Of a stretch of 64,000 bases of DNA, positions 7,636-15,587 are shown piece after piece. A program made the position numbers and the translations under genes. Position 1 is the stretch's first letter. Each line of letters opens with the position of its first letter. The notes below the pieces were generated by a model, which saw only the letters and a program-made list of their open reading frames with translations, did not search any database and was not told where the DNA came from. The stretch lies in assembly GCA_016124665.1 (NCBI GenBank), contig WGNH01000011.1, forward strand, positions 1 to 64,000. The letters run 5' to 3'. The DNA comes from Alphaproteobacteria bacterium. GTDB lineage: Bacteria > Pseudomonadota > Alphaproteobacteria > Caulobacterales > Maricaulaceae.

Positions 7636-9000
7636 ATGCGCTTGCTCATCGTCGGAAGCCTCGGAGGCCAACTCCATACCGCTGCCAAGATTGCCATCGA
7701 CCGCGGTGCAAAAGTCGCACAGGTCGACACCATCAACCAGGCGACCAGCCATTTGCGCGCCGGCAGAGGTGCCGATCTCCTCATGGTCGATGCGTCACTG
7801 GATATCGCCGCGCTGATCGCCGCCAATGAAGCGGAACGGATCACCGTCCCCGTGGTAGCTTGCGGTGTGAATGTCAGACCGGATATTGCCGCCATGGCGA
7901 TCCGCGCCGGGGCCAAGGAATTCATTCCCCTGCCGCCGGAAGCCGATCTCATTGCCGCCGTGCTGGCCGCCGTCGCCGATGACGAGCAGCCAATGATCGC
8001 GCGTGATCCGTCGATGCAGAAGGTGATCGAGTTCGCCAACCAGATTGCCGGCTCCGATGCCAGCGTCCTGATTACGGGCGAGAGCGGGTCCGGCAAGGAA
8101 GTCATGGCGCGCTATGTCCACAACAAGTCCAGGCGCGCCGCCGCGCCCTTCATCTCCGTCAATTGCGCGGCGATTCCGGAAAACCTCCTGGAATCGGAGC
8201 TCTTCGGTCATGAAAAAGGGGCTTTCACCGGCGCCGTTGCCCGCCGTGTCGGCAAGTTCGAGGAAGCCAATGGCGGCACGTTGCTTCTGGACGAAATCTC
8301 GGAAATGGATGCGCGCCTTCAGGCCAAGCTGCTGCGCGCCCTGCAGGAACGCGAGATCGACCGCGTTGGCGGCTCCGGTCCGGTCAAGATCGATATCCGG
8401 GTGCTGGCGACCTCGAACCGCGATCTCCGCAAGGCTGTGGCCGACGGATCTTTCCGTGAAGACCTTCTTTTCCGACTGAATGTCGTCAATCTGGCGCTGC
8501 CGCCCCTGCGCCAGCGGCCGGCGGATGTCGTCGCCCTTTCCGAACATTTTGCCCGCAAATATGCGGCCGCAAACGGTCTGGGCGACCGCCCGATCTCGGA
8601 GAGTGCCAAGACAGCGCTTCTCGCCCGTGAATGGCCGGGCAATGTGCGCGAGCTGGAAAACACCATGCATCGCGCCGTGCTGCTGGCTTCGGGCCAGGAA
8701 ATCGGGCCGGAAGCCATCCGCATGCCGGACGGTTCGCTGTTTACCGGAAATGCCTCGAACCCGGCCGCCAGAGCTGCCGAGACCGCCGATGCCGCGCAGC
8801 GCAATATGGTCGGCCGGACAGTTGCGGATGTGGAGCAGGACCTGATCCTGGAAACGCTGGACCATTGCCTCGGAAACCGGACCCATGCTGCCAATATTCT
8901 GGGCATTTCGATCCGGACACTCCGCAACAAGCTGAAACTCTATACCGAGCAGGGCATTTCCGTGCCCGCCCCCGGTGATACCCGCGCAGGAGCGGCCTGA
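7636..9000 (+). CDS. flbD: Sigma54-dependent flagellar activator FlbD
   Basis: 454 residues in three parts. Residues 1-115 are a receiver-like domain, 125-355 a sigma54 AAA+ domain with Walker A GESGSGKE (148-155) and the sigma54-contacting GAFTGA loop (195-200), and the C-terminus is a Fis-type helix-turn-helix ('GNRTHAANILGISIRTLRNK'). The receiver keeps D52 but lacks the N-terminal acidic pair, as in Caulobacter FlbD, which works without canonical phosphorylation. FlbD activates sigma54 hook and late genes and represses fliF. Its place in the fliF operon is the Caulobacter arrangement. A likely local target is the site before flgE. Confidence 0.92.
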   Translation: MRLLIVGSLGGQLHTAAKIAIDRGAKVAQVDTINQATSHLRAGRGADLLMVDASLDIAALIAANEAERITVPVVACGVNVRPDIAAMAIRAGAKEFIPLPPEADLIAAVLAAVADDEQPMIARDPSMQKVIEFANQIAGSDASVLITGESGSGKEVMARYVHNKSRRAAAPFISVNCAAIPENLLESELFGHEKGAFTGAVARRVGKFEEANGGTLLLDEISEMDARLQAKLLRALQEREIDRVGGSGPVKIDIRVLATSNRDLRKAVADGSFREDLLFRLNVVNLALPPLRQRPADVVALSEHFARKYAAANGLGDRPISESAKTALLAREWPGNVRELENTMHRAVLLASGQEIGPEAIRMPDGSLFTGNASNPAARAAETADAAQRNMVGRTVADVEQDLILETLDHCLGNRTHAANILGISIRTLRNKLKLYTEQGISVPAPGDTRAGAA

Positions 9001-9005
9001 TCTGA

Positions 9006-11117
9006 ATGGCTGACACAACGGCCTCTTCCCAAACCGGCGTTGGCGGGTTTGATCTGCTGGGATTCCTGAAAAAGGGTCTGCGCGGCGATATCGCGCTCGG
9101 CGTGGGCATCATGGCCATTCTGGTCATGCTCATCCTGCCCATGCCGCGCTTGCTGATGGATATCGCGCTGGCGATTTCCATCTCGCTTTCCGTGCTGGTC
9201 CTGATGACGTCGCTTTTCATCAAGAAGCCGCTGGAATTTTCCGCTTTCCCGGCAGTGCTTCTGATCGCAACACTTCTCCGTCTCGGCCTGAATATCGCCT
9301 CGACACGGTTGATCCTGTCAAATGGCGCAGAGGGCACGGATGCCGCCGGTCAGGTGATCGAGGCGTTCGGGGCCTTTGTGATGCAAGGTAATGTCGTGAT
9401 CGGCGTGATTGTCTTCATCATCCTGGTGATCGTGAATTTCGTTGTGATCACAAAAGGTTCTGGCCGCATTGCCGAGGTCGCAGCCCGCTTCACACTGGAT
9501 GCCATGCCGGGCAAGCAGATGGCGATTGATGCCGATCTGTCGGCCGGGCTGATCAATGAGGACGAAGCGCGCCGGCGGCGCAAGGAGCTGGAAGGCGAAA
9601 GCAATTTCTTCGGCGCCATGGACGGTGCCTCGAAATTCGTCCGCGGCGATGCCATTGCCGGTCTTCTGATCACTGCCATCAATCTGATCGCCGGCATGGT
9701 GATCGGGATTGCCCAGTCCGGCATGGATTTCGGGACGGCTGCCTCCACCTATTCCACACTGACGATCGGCGACGGCCTGGTCTCGCAAATCCCGGCACTG
9801 ATCATCTCGGTGGCGGCCGGTCTTCTGGTCTCCAAAGCCGGTGTCGAAGGTGAAGCCGACAAGGCGCTTTACACCCAGCTCGCCGGCAATCCGCAAGGCC
9901 TCTACATGGTCGCGGCGACGGCCGGTGTCATTGGTCTTCTGCCCGGCATGCCCTTCATCCCGTTCGCCCTGATGGCGGCGGGGGCCGTCGGCCTCGCCCT
10001 GACGGCGAAACGGAAATCGGACAGTGCCGAAGCAGAAGTCGTGGCAAAAAGTGCGCAGGAAAATGCCGCGTCCGAGGCGGCCGAACCGCCCATTGGGGAA
10101 ACCCTGGCGCTGGACGAATTGAAGATCGAGCTCGGCTATGGGCTGTTGCCGCTGATCAATGATGTGGAAGGCCGCAAGCTGACGGACCAGATCCGCGCCC
10201 TGCGCCGCTCAATGGCCGAGGAAACCGGCTTTGTCACGCCGTCCGTACGCATCATCGACAATATGCGTCTCGGCTCGAATGACTACACGATCCGGGTCAA
10301 GGAAATGGAAGCCGGCAAGGGCCAGGTGAAGCTGAAACACTTGCTCGTCATGGATCCGCAAGGCCAGCAAATCGATCTGCCCGGCGATCATGTCAAGGAA
10401 CCGGCCTTTGGCCTTCCTGCCACATGGATCGACGAGAACCTGCGCGAGGAGGCGACATTCCGCGGCTATACGATTGTCGACCCGTCAGCAGTCCTGGTCA
10501 CGCATCTGACCGAGATTCTGCGCGAACATATGGCCGAGCTCCTTTCCTATGCCGAGGTCGAGAAGCTGATTGCCGGCCTGTCCAAGGAGCACAAGAAGCT
10601 GGTGGACGATATTGCGCCCTCCCAGATCACGCGCGCCGGTATCCAGCGCGTGCTGCAAAACCTGTTGAAAGAGCGCATCTCCATTCGCGATCTGCCGACC
10701 ATTCTGGAAGGCATCGCCGAAGCCAGCGCCTTCTCGCAGCATATTGATGCCATCACCGAGCATGTGCGCGGCCGGCTGGCGCGTCAGATCTGTCATGCGA
10801 ATGCCGGTCTCGATGGACAATTGCCGGTTCTGGCCATGTCTCCGCAATGGGAGCAGGCGTTTGCCGAAGCCATGACCGGAGAAGGCGATCGCAAGCAACT
10901 GGCACTGGCTCCGTCAAAACTGCATGAATTCGTTGCCGCTGTCCGCGATGCATTCGAGCGGGCGGCCTCGCAGGGCGAGACGCCGGTGCTGCTGACCAGT
11001 CCGGGCACACGGCCTTATGTGCGGTCCCTTGTGGAACGCTTCCGTCCGAACACGATCGTGATGGGCCAGAATGAAATCCATCCGAGTGCGCGGCTGAAAA
11101 CCATGGGGCATGTCTAG
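9006..11117 (+). CDS. flhA: Flagellar export gate protein FlhA
   Basis: 703 residues, standard FlhA size. The N-terminal ~320 residues contain about eight transmembrane helices and the conserved FHIPEP-region motifs ('PLEFSAFPAVLLIATLLRLGLNIASTR' in part; 'RFTLDAMPGKQMAIDADL'; 'GASKFVRGDAIAGL'). The C-terminal ~350 residues form the cytoplasmic ring domain that docks chaperone-substrate complexes. FlhA is the core of the type III flagellar export gate. It starts 5 bases after flbD and stops 3 bases before the flhF-like gene. Confidence 0.95.
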   Translation: MADTTASSQTGVGGFDLLGFLKKGLRGDIALGVGIMAILVMLILPMPRLLMDIALAISISLSVLVLMTSLFIKKPLEFSAFPAVLLIATLLRLGLNIASTRLILSNGAEGTDAAGQVIEAFGAFVMQGNVVIGVIVFIILVIVNFVVITKGSGRIAEVAARFTLDAMPGKQMAIDADLSAGLINEDEARRRRKELEGESNFFGAMDGASKFVRGDAIAGLLITAINLIAGMVIGIAQSGMDFGTAASTYSTLTIGDGLVSQIPALIISVAAGLLVSKAGVEGEADKALYTQLAGNPQGLYMVAATAGVIGLLPGMPFIPFALMAAGAVGLALTAKRKSDSAEAEVVAKSAQENAASEAAEPPIGETLALDELKIELGYGLLPLINDVEGRKLTDQIRALRRSMAEETGFVTPSVRIIDNMRLGSNDYTIRVKEMEAGKGQVKLKHLLVMDPQGQQIDLPGDHVKEPAFGLPATWIDENLREEATFRGYTIVDPSAVLVTHLTEILREHMAELLSYAEVEKLIAGLSKEHKKLVDDIAPSQITRAGIQRVLQNLLKERISIRDLPTILEGIAEASAFSQHIDAITEHVRGRLARQICHANAGLDGQLPVLAMSPQWEQAFAEAMTGEGDRKQLALAPSKLHEFVAAVRDAFERAASQGETPVLLTSPGTRPYVRSLVERFRPNTIVMGQNEIHPSARLKTMGHV

Positions 11118-11120
11118 ACC

Positions 11121-12128
11121 ATGCGCCTGAAGACCTTTTCCGCCCCTTCCCTTGCCGAGGCGATGGCCAATGTCCGCCGCGACCTCGGCGAGGATGCCAT
11201 CATTGTCGCGACCGGCGATGCACCGGGTGGCGGCGTCCAGGTCCGGGCCGCGTCCGATGCGCCGCGCGGCGGCGATGTTATCGAAGCGCCGCGCGAACGG
11301 GCTGCCCGTATCCATAACGACATACGACGTCAACGCGGCGATGATAGCGACGGGCTGGACCGGATCATACGCGCACTCGGCTTTCACCGCGTGCCCGATG
11401 CTGCCATCGAGGCCCTGGCGCGGTTCTGTGAATTGCAGGAAGAGGCGCCCGCCGCCCATGCGCTGGCCCAGGCGCTGGAAAGCCGGTACCGGTTTGCGCC
11501 GCTGGAGGTCGAATCCGGCCTGTCCTACCTGTTTGCCGGAGCCCCGGGCGCGGGCAAGACCGCAACGCTGGCGCGGATTGCGGCACGTGCTGCGGCTGCT
11601 GATGTGCCGGTGCTGATCCTGGCGACGGATTGCGAGCGCGCCGGCGCCGAAGCCCGCATTTCCGAACTGGCCGGCAAGCTGGGCTTTGATTATGCGATGG
11701 CCGACGATCCGCGCGAGGCGGAAGCCTACGCCCGGGATGCCGGTGATCAGCTGCTGCTGATTGATGCCCCGGCGGGCAATCCCTTCGATCTGGATGATCT
11801 GGACATGATGGCGGCTTTTGCCGCCGCCGCCGAAGCGGAAATCATTGCCGTCGCCGATGCCGGGCAGGCCCCGGAGGATGCGGCGGAAGCCGCCTCGCTC
11901 TATGCCTCGGTCGGGGCCCGCCGGACGATTATCGGCAAGGCGGATTGCGCGCGCCGCAAGGGGGCCATTCTGGCTACAGGAGAGGCGGGACTGGCTTTCG
12001 CGCATGTCTCGGCCAGCCCCTATATCGGGTCCGGCCTGGCACCGGCGACACCATTGCGGCTGGCCCGCACGCTGCTGGACCTTCACGATCTGCCTGATGA
12101 TGTCAGCCTTGAGGGAGATGAGGCATGA
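11121..12128 (+). CDS. flhF: FlhF-like SRP-family GTPase, degenerate
   Basis: 335 residues. 'MRLKTFSAPSLAEAMANVRRDLGEDAII' (first 20 residues suffice) is the FlhF B-domain start, and GAPGAGKT (140-147) is the P-loop. The later G motifs have decayed: DTYRIGA is TDCERAGA, the DTAG/DTPG motif is DAPAG (213-220, the invariant Gly replaced) and TKLD is GKAD. FlhF sets flagellar pole position and number in polar flagellates. Here it may bind nucleotide poorly or act as a scaffold. It sits between flhA and the MinD-like gene, the usual flhA-flhF-flhG order, and overlaps the latter by 4 bases. Confidence 0.75.
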   Translation: MRLKTFSAPSLAEAMANVRRDLGEDAIIVATGDAPGGGVQVRAASDAPRGGDVIEAPRERAARIHNDIRRQRGDDSDGLDRIIRALGFHRVPDAAIEALARFCELQEEAPAAHALAQALESRYRFAPLEVESGLSYLFAGAPGAGKTATLARIAARAAAADVPVLILATDCERAGAEARISELAGKLGFDYAMADDPREAEAYARDAGDQLLLIDAPAGNPFDLDDLDMMAAFAAAAEAEIIAVADAGQAPEDAAEAASLYASVGARRTIIGKADCARRKGAILATGEAGLAFAHVSASPYIGSGLAPATPLRLARTLLDLHDLPDDVSLEGDEA

Positions 12129-12922
12129 GTTTTCTTCCCGACAGCAAGGCGCCGGCCGGACGCATTCTCGCGGTTGCCTCCGGAAAGGGCGGCGTCGGGA
12201 AAACCGTCATTGCCGCCGGACTGGCGCAAGCCTTCTCGGCACAGGGCGAACGCCTGTTGCTGATTGATGGCGATCTCGGCATGGCCAATATCGATGTGCA
12301 ACTGGGCCTCTCGCCGGATGCCGACCTGGCCGCGGTCATGTCCGGTCAGGTCCTGCTGGAAGATGCCTGTCAGCCTGTCCTGGGCGGCGCGCGGCAACGC
12401 GGCGGGTTTGACGTGATCGCCGGACGATCGGGGTCTGGCGGGCTGGCAGGGCTGAGACCGGATGCCGTCAACCGGCTGGCGGCGGCCTGTGCGACCATTG
12501 CGCTGTCCTATGAGCGGGCCGTGCTGGACCTGGCCGCGGGCGCTGATGATTCCACCATGCGCATGGCGATGGCAGCCGACGATGTGTTGATCGTCATCAA
12601 TGATGAGCCGACCTCGCTGACCGACGCCTATGCTTTCGTCAAACGTTTGCGTATCCGCGACGAAAGCGCAGCACCGCTGGTGGTCGTCAACAACGCGCCG
12701 ACAGCCGACAAGGCGCGCGAGGCCTATGCCGCCTTCCGCAAGACCTGCCAGAGTTTTCTCGGTTTTGCGCCGGCGCTGGCGGGCATTGTCACGCGCGACG
12801 AACATGTACCGCTGAGCATCCGCGCCCAGATGCCATTGAGCCAGCGGTCGCCGGATTGTGACGCCATGTGCGATATCGCCAATCTCGCCTCTGCACTCGC
12901 AGCCGGGCGGCAAGCCGCGTAA
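12125..12922 (+). CDS. flhG: FlhG/FleN-like MinD-family ATPase
   Basis: 265 residues. A deviant Walker A KGGVGKT (21-27), 'LLLIDGDLGMANIDVQLGL' and the 'VLDLAAG' Walker B-like strand mark the ParA/MinD family, subgroup FlhG/FleN/YlxH. FlhG partners FlhF and limits flagellar number. The gene follows the flhF-like gene with an ATGA overlap, so the two are probably made in fixed ratio. The final ~15 residues are Ala-rich and lack an obvious MinD membrane-targeting helix. Whether it controls flagellar number in this organism is an inference from family and position. Confidence 0.85.
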   Translation: MSFLPDSKAPAGRILAVASGKGGVGKTVIAAGLAQAFSAQGERLLLIDGDLGMANIDVQLGLSPDADLAAVMSGQVLLEDACQPVLGGARQRGGFDVIAGRSGSGGLAGLRPDAVNRLAAACATIALSYERAVLDLAAGADDSTMRMAMAADDVLIVINDEPTSLTDAYAFVKRLRIRDESAAPLVVVNNAPTADKAREAYAAFRKTCQSFLGFAPALAGIVTRDEHVPLSIRAQMPLSQRSPDCDAMCDIANLASALAAGRQAA

Positions 12923-12931
12923 GGTGGACTC

Positions 12932-13252
12932 ATGGACGCTATTCTGGACAGGCTCTCCGGCGGATTCACGGCCACCGACTGGTGGCTGATCCTCGTCTGG
13001 TCGCTGTTTGGCGCGCTGATCATGCGCCGCGCCACGCAATTGCCGGTCGTCGTGGGCCTCGCTTTCGTGGCCGACACGATCACCCCCTACTTCCTGCGCA
13101 TCGCCACCGGCGTAACGCCGGACTTTGCGTTTGATCTGATGCTGGCGCGGCTGGATGAACGCGGCGGGCTGGTCCTTCTGGCGCGGCTCTTTATCTATTT
13201 TGTTCTGATCGGCCTTCTGTTTGCGGCGCGGGGGCGTTTCGGGCGGAGGTGA
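12932..13252 (+). CDS. Small membrane protein of unknown function
   Basis: 106 residues with three likely hydrophobic helices: about 17-33 (WWLILVWSLFGALIM), 38-55 (LPVVVGLAFVADTITPYFL) and 85-102 (LLARLFIYFVLIGLLFAA). I do not recognise the family. It starts 9 bases after flhG and its stop overlaps the next gene, so it appears to be the penultimate gene of the fliF-flhG transcription unit. A role linked to flagellar export or polarity is possible but rests only on position. Confidence 0.7.
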   Translation: MDAILDRLSGGFTATDWWLILVWSLFGALIMRRATQLPVVVGLAFVADTITPYFLRIATGVTPDFAFDLMLARLDERGGLVLLARLFIYFVLIGLLFAARGRFGRR

Positions 13253-13827
13253 TGATCCCGCTCCTGACTTCCCTGCTTGCAAGCCTCTTTCTGCCGACGG
13301 GATGCTCAATGCCGGGCTGGAGCTTCTGTGTGCGGGTGCCCGCCGATGCCCGCATGGAAGTCGCGCAGGATCAAGCGGACCCTGTCATTTACCGCTTCGA
13401 AATGGCGGACGGTTCGAGTGCATTCGTTGCGGTCGGGGAGTCGACCGAGGTCGCCTATGGCGGCCAATGGTCGGAACGGCGCCAGGGGCTGGAGACCGTG
13501 CGCTGGCAAGCCAATGGTGATGGCCGGATCGATTATTACATTGAGCGCGTCTGGGCCGAGTCGGCCGGCATTCCGCGCTTTCTTCACGCCTGGATCGAAG
13601 CATCGGAAAACGGAGAGATTTCCGATGCCGAGGCCCTGATCCTGACCCTTCGGTCCTGCGACCCGCGAATGTGTCCTGCCCTGGGACCCGTCAGGCCTGT
13701 TACCGAGGCGTCTCCCCTCGAAGCGGCGGTGCCGGTTGCAACAGAGACGATGGTCATACAGCCTGAGGGCAATGTCGCAGAAACACCGGATATTCCGCAA
13801 GAAACGGCACAGTATCCCCGCCACTGA
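13252..13827 (+). CDS. Secreted or lipoprotein-like protein of unknown function
   Basis: 191 residues from ATG 13252, which overlaps the previous stop (TGATG). An in-frame GTG lies one codon earlier. Residues 1-19 are a hydrophobic signal-like stretch ending 'LFLPTGC', so Cys19 might be lipidated, though the residues before it are not an ideal lipobox. The mature part is acidic, with several Cys and a Pro/Glu/Thr-rich tail. No family is recognised. It is the last gene of the flagellar run and is coupled to the small membrane protein before it. Confidence 0.6.
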   Translation: MIPLLTSLLASLFLPTGCSMPGWSFCVRVPADARMEVAQDQADPVIYRFEMADGSSAFVAVGESTEVAYGGQWSERRQGLETVRWQANGDGRIDYYIERVWAESAGIPRFLHAWIEASENGEISDAEALILTLRSCDPRMCPALGPVRPVTEASPLEAAVPVATETMVIQPEGNVAETPDIPQETAQYPRH

Positions 13828-13914
13828 CTGGTTCTGCTCACCGGCGGCAACTGATTGCATCCACATTACGTCCGACGTGCATCCTACGGAGCATTATCTC
13901 TGAAGGAGTTCCTT

Positions 13915-14370
13915 ATGTTGTACGCTTTCCTCGCTGCTGCGCTCAGCGCTGCAAATTTCAATCCTGCCCTCCCGGTGGATTTCCAGTTTGGCACCGGACA
14001 GGACGCCCATGATTTTTCAGCCATGTGTGAGACACATACAGTGCGGGAGATGAATCCGGCGGAAATGCCGCTTGCGACGACCAGCCACGTTCAGGTCGAC
14101 TGCCATGGCTATGACTATTTTGGCGCGGGTCGCCTGGCCGAATTTGTGTTCGCCGATGGCGCACTAACCCATGTGTGGGTGCTTGTCGAGGAAACCGATC
14201 TGGATCCGCTGCAAGCCGCCTTCGTCGATGCATTCGGCGCGCCGGATGTTCAGGCACCCGTCTTCGCCGCATTCTTTGAACAGCGCGCAGCCGTCCGCCG
14301 GGATGTACCCGAAGCGCTTTATTACGGCGAAGCTGCCGCACCGCTGTTTGAAGGCTTCTTCTCACAATAA
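13915..14370 (+). CDS. Secreted protein of unknown function
   Basis: 151 residues from ATG 13915, chosen because AAGGAG lies 6 bases upstream and the N-terminus 'MLYAFLAAALSAANF' looks like a signal peptide. The frame is open back to 13855 without such features. The body holds two Cys in 'SAMCETHTVREM' and 'VQVDCHGYDYFG', which could form a disulphide in the periplasm. No domain is recognised. It is separated from the previous gene by 87 bases and converges on the next gene, with a shared terminator at 14379-14415. Confidence 0.65.
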   Translation: MLYAFLAAALSAANFNPALPVDFQFGTGQDAHDFSAMCETHTVREMNPAEMPLATTSHVQVDCHGYDYFGAGRLAEFVFADGALTHVWVLVEETDLDPLQAAFVDAFGAPDVQAPVFAAFFEQRAAVRRDVPEALYYGEAAAPLFEGFFSQ

Positions 14371-14378
14371 GCCGTCGC

Positions 14379-14415
14379 CACTGTTACCCTCCGGCGGAAT
14401 CGGGGGGTGACAGTG
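14379..14415. terminator. Hairpin between convergent genes
   Basis: A 14-base-pair stem (14379-14392 with 14402-14415) with two wobble pairs and a 9-base loop lies between the convergent genes ending at 14370 and 14426. There is no strong T-run on either side, so termination strength is uncertain. Confidence 0.5.
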
Positions 14416-14425
14416 TGCTGGTCTG

Positions 14426-15448
14426 TTATTCAGCGGCCGCCGTCCGGTCGGCGGCTCCGTCGATTTCGACCTGGGCGTTCAGCAATTCCTGCGCTTCGGT
14501 CCAGGCTTCTTCGGTGGTTTCGGCCCCGAAGAAGAGCCGCATGGAGGCATCCAGCATCGGGCCGTAGAGCAGCGTGCCTTCGGCATCATCCTCGACATGG
14601 AAGCCATCCGCACGGGCTTCCAGATTGTCCCAGTAGGCGCGGACCAAAGTCCAGTAATCCTGTGTCGCGGCCCAGTATTCGTCTGCCGCGTCATCATGAG
14701 CGAGATCGGTGCGGACATAGGTGTTCACACCCACTTCCCGGACAAGCGGGGTTGAGGCTCCATCCTCGTCAACGATCAGTTTGGTGTTGTCCTGTTCATG
14801 CACCCAGCCCCAGGCGGTGATGACGTGGCGGTTCACCGCCTCGATGGCATGATAATCCGAGCGCGTCGTGTCATCGCGGCGGGGCAGCGGGCGCCAGGAC
14901 AGGTCCGGCTCCCAGGTTGAAATCGCCGCATCATGGTTCCAGCGCGCGACGGCCGCATAACGCGGGCTGTCGTCAACCTGATAGACGCTCTGCGACCAGG
15001 CACCGGCGGCCTCGGAAGCGGGCACATCGACCATGTCCCAGTTATCATGACCCCGGAACGCCATGATGCGGGCGGGTTCATATTCCCAGTCCTGGCGCCA
15101 GTGCTTGATCACCATCGGAGCCTCCTCCTCACCGACCAACAGGAAATGCTGGAGTGAAATGAAATCACCGCGGACTTCAACAACACGGACCACTTCCCTC
15201 GCTCCGCTGAGCTTGGGCTCGGCAAATTCATAGCCGGGCTGCAAAGCCACGACTTCACGGAAATCGAAGGTGACATCGTATTCGCCGATCATGGCGAGGA
15301 TGGCTTCGCGGTCGCGTTCGAATTCCGCCTGACTGTGCTGATAGGCGGAGGTCGCAGTCTGTGCCCCGGGCGTGTCTGCCGAATTGGTCGTCGCGCAAGC
15401 GGTCAGTCCCAGCATGAACGCGCCCGCGAGAAACAGTCTGAAAGTCAT
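14426..15448 (-). CDS. Putative lipoprotein paired with a TonB receptor (DUF6607-like)
   Basis: 340 residues from ATG 15448, with GGGGA upstream. The N-terminus 'FRLFLAGAFMLGLTACATT' is a signal peptide with lipobox LTAC, so a lipid-anchored protein is likely. The mature part is rich in Trp and acidic residues ('KHWRQDWEYEPARIMAFRG', 'DLSWRPLPRRDD'). I think it belongs to the DUF6607 family, often found beside TonB-dependent receptors, but this is from memory of the pattern. It is divergent from the TonB receptor at 15588 with two Fur-like boxes between them, which suggests shared iron control. Confidence 0.6.
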   Translation of the reverse strand: MTFRLFLAGAFMLGLTACATTNSADTPGAQTATSAYQHSQAEFERDREAILAMIGEYDVTFDFREVVALQPGYEFAEPKLSGAREVVRVVEVRGDFISLQHFLLVGEEEAPMVIKHWRQDWEYEPARIMAFRGHDNWDMVDVPASEAAGAWSQSVYQVDDSPRYAAVARWNHDAAISTWEPDLSWRPLPRRDDTTRSDYHAIEAVNRHVITAWGWVHEQDNTKLIVDEDGASTPLVREVGVNTYVRTDLAHDDAADEYWAATQDYWTLVRAYWDNLEARADGFHVEDDAEGTLLYGPMLDASMRLFFGAETTEEAWTEAQELLNAQVEIDGAADRTAAAE

Positions 15449-15491
15449 GGAATTCCCCGTCATCTGATCATGAAACTGCGCCGACTGTTAT

Positions 15492-15506
15492 CGCAAACGA
15501 TTCTTA
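15492..15506 (+). promoter_or_regulatory. Fur-like half-conserved box
   Basis: CGCAAACGATTCTTA resembles the alphaproteobacterial Fur/Mur operator form TGCRAATNATTYGCA, with a well-kept left half. It lies about 45 bases upstream of the lipoprotein start on the other strand and contains a GATTC (GANTC) site. Supported mainly by its better partner at 15552. Confidence 0.3.
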
Positions 15507-15551
15507 CTTGCAATCGCAAAAGTGATGCGGCAGAAGGGCGCAAGTCGTTAG

Positions 15552-15566
15552 TGCGAACCATTCGCA
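15552..15566 (+). promoter_or_regulatory. Fur-like operator before the TonB receptor
   Basis: TGCGAACCATTCGCA is a perfect 6-3-6 inverted repeat (TGCGAA/TTCGCA) close to the alphaproteobacterial Fur box TGCRAATNATTYGCA. It lies 22 bases before the receptor start, where a bound repressor would block transcription when iron is plentiful. Confidence 0.55.
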
Positions 15567-15587
15567 ATAGTATCGGGGTGATTATTC

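Noticed and set aside
12083-13309. 408-residue - strand frame across flhG and the next gene
   Set aside because: Antisense to a clear MinD-family gene, no recognisable domain.
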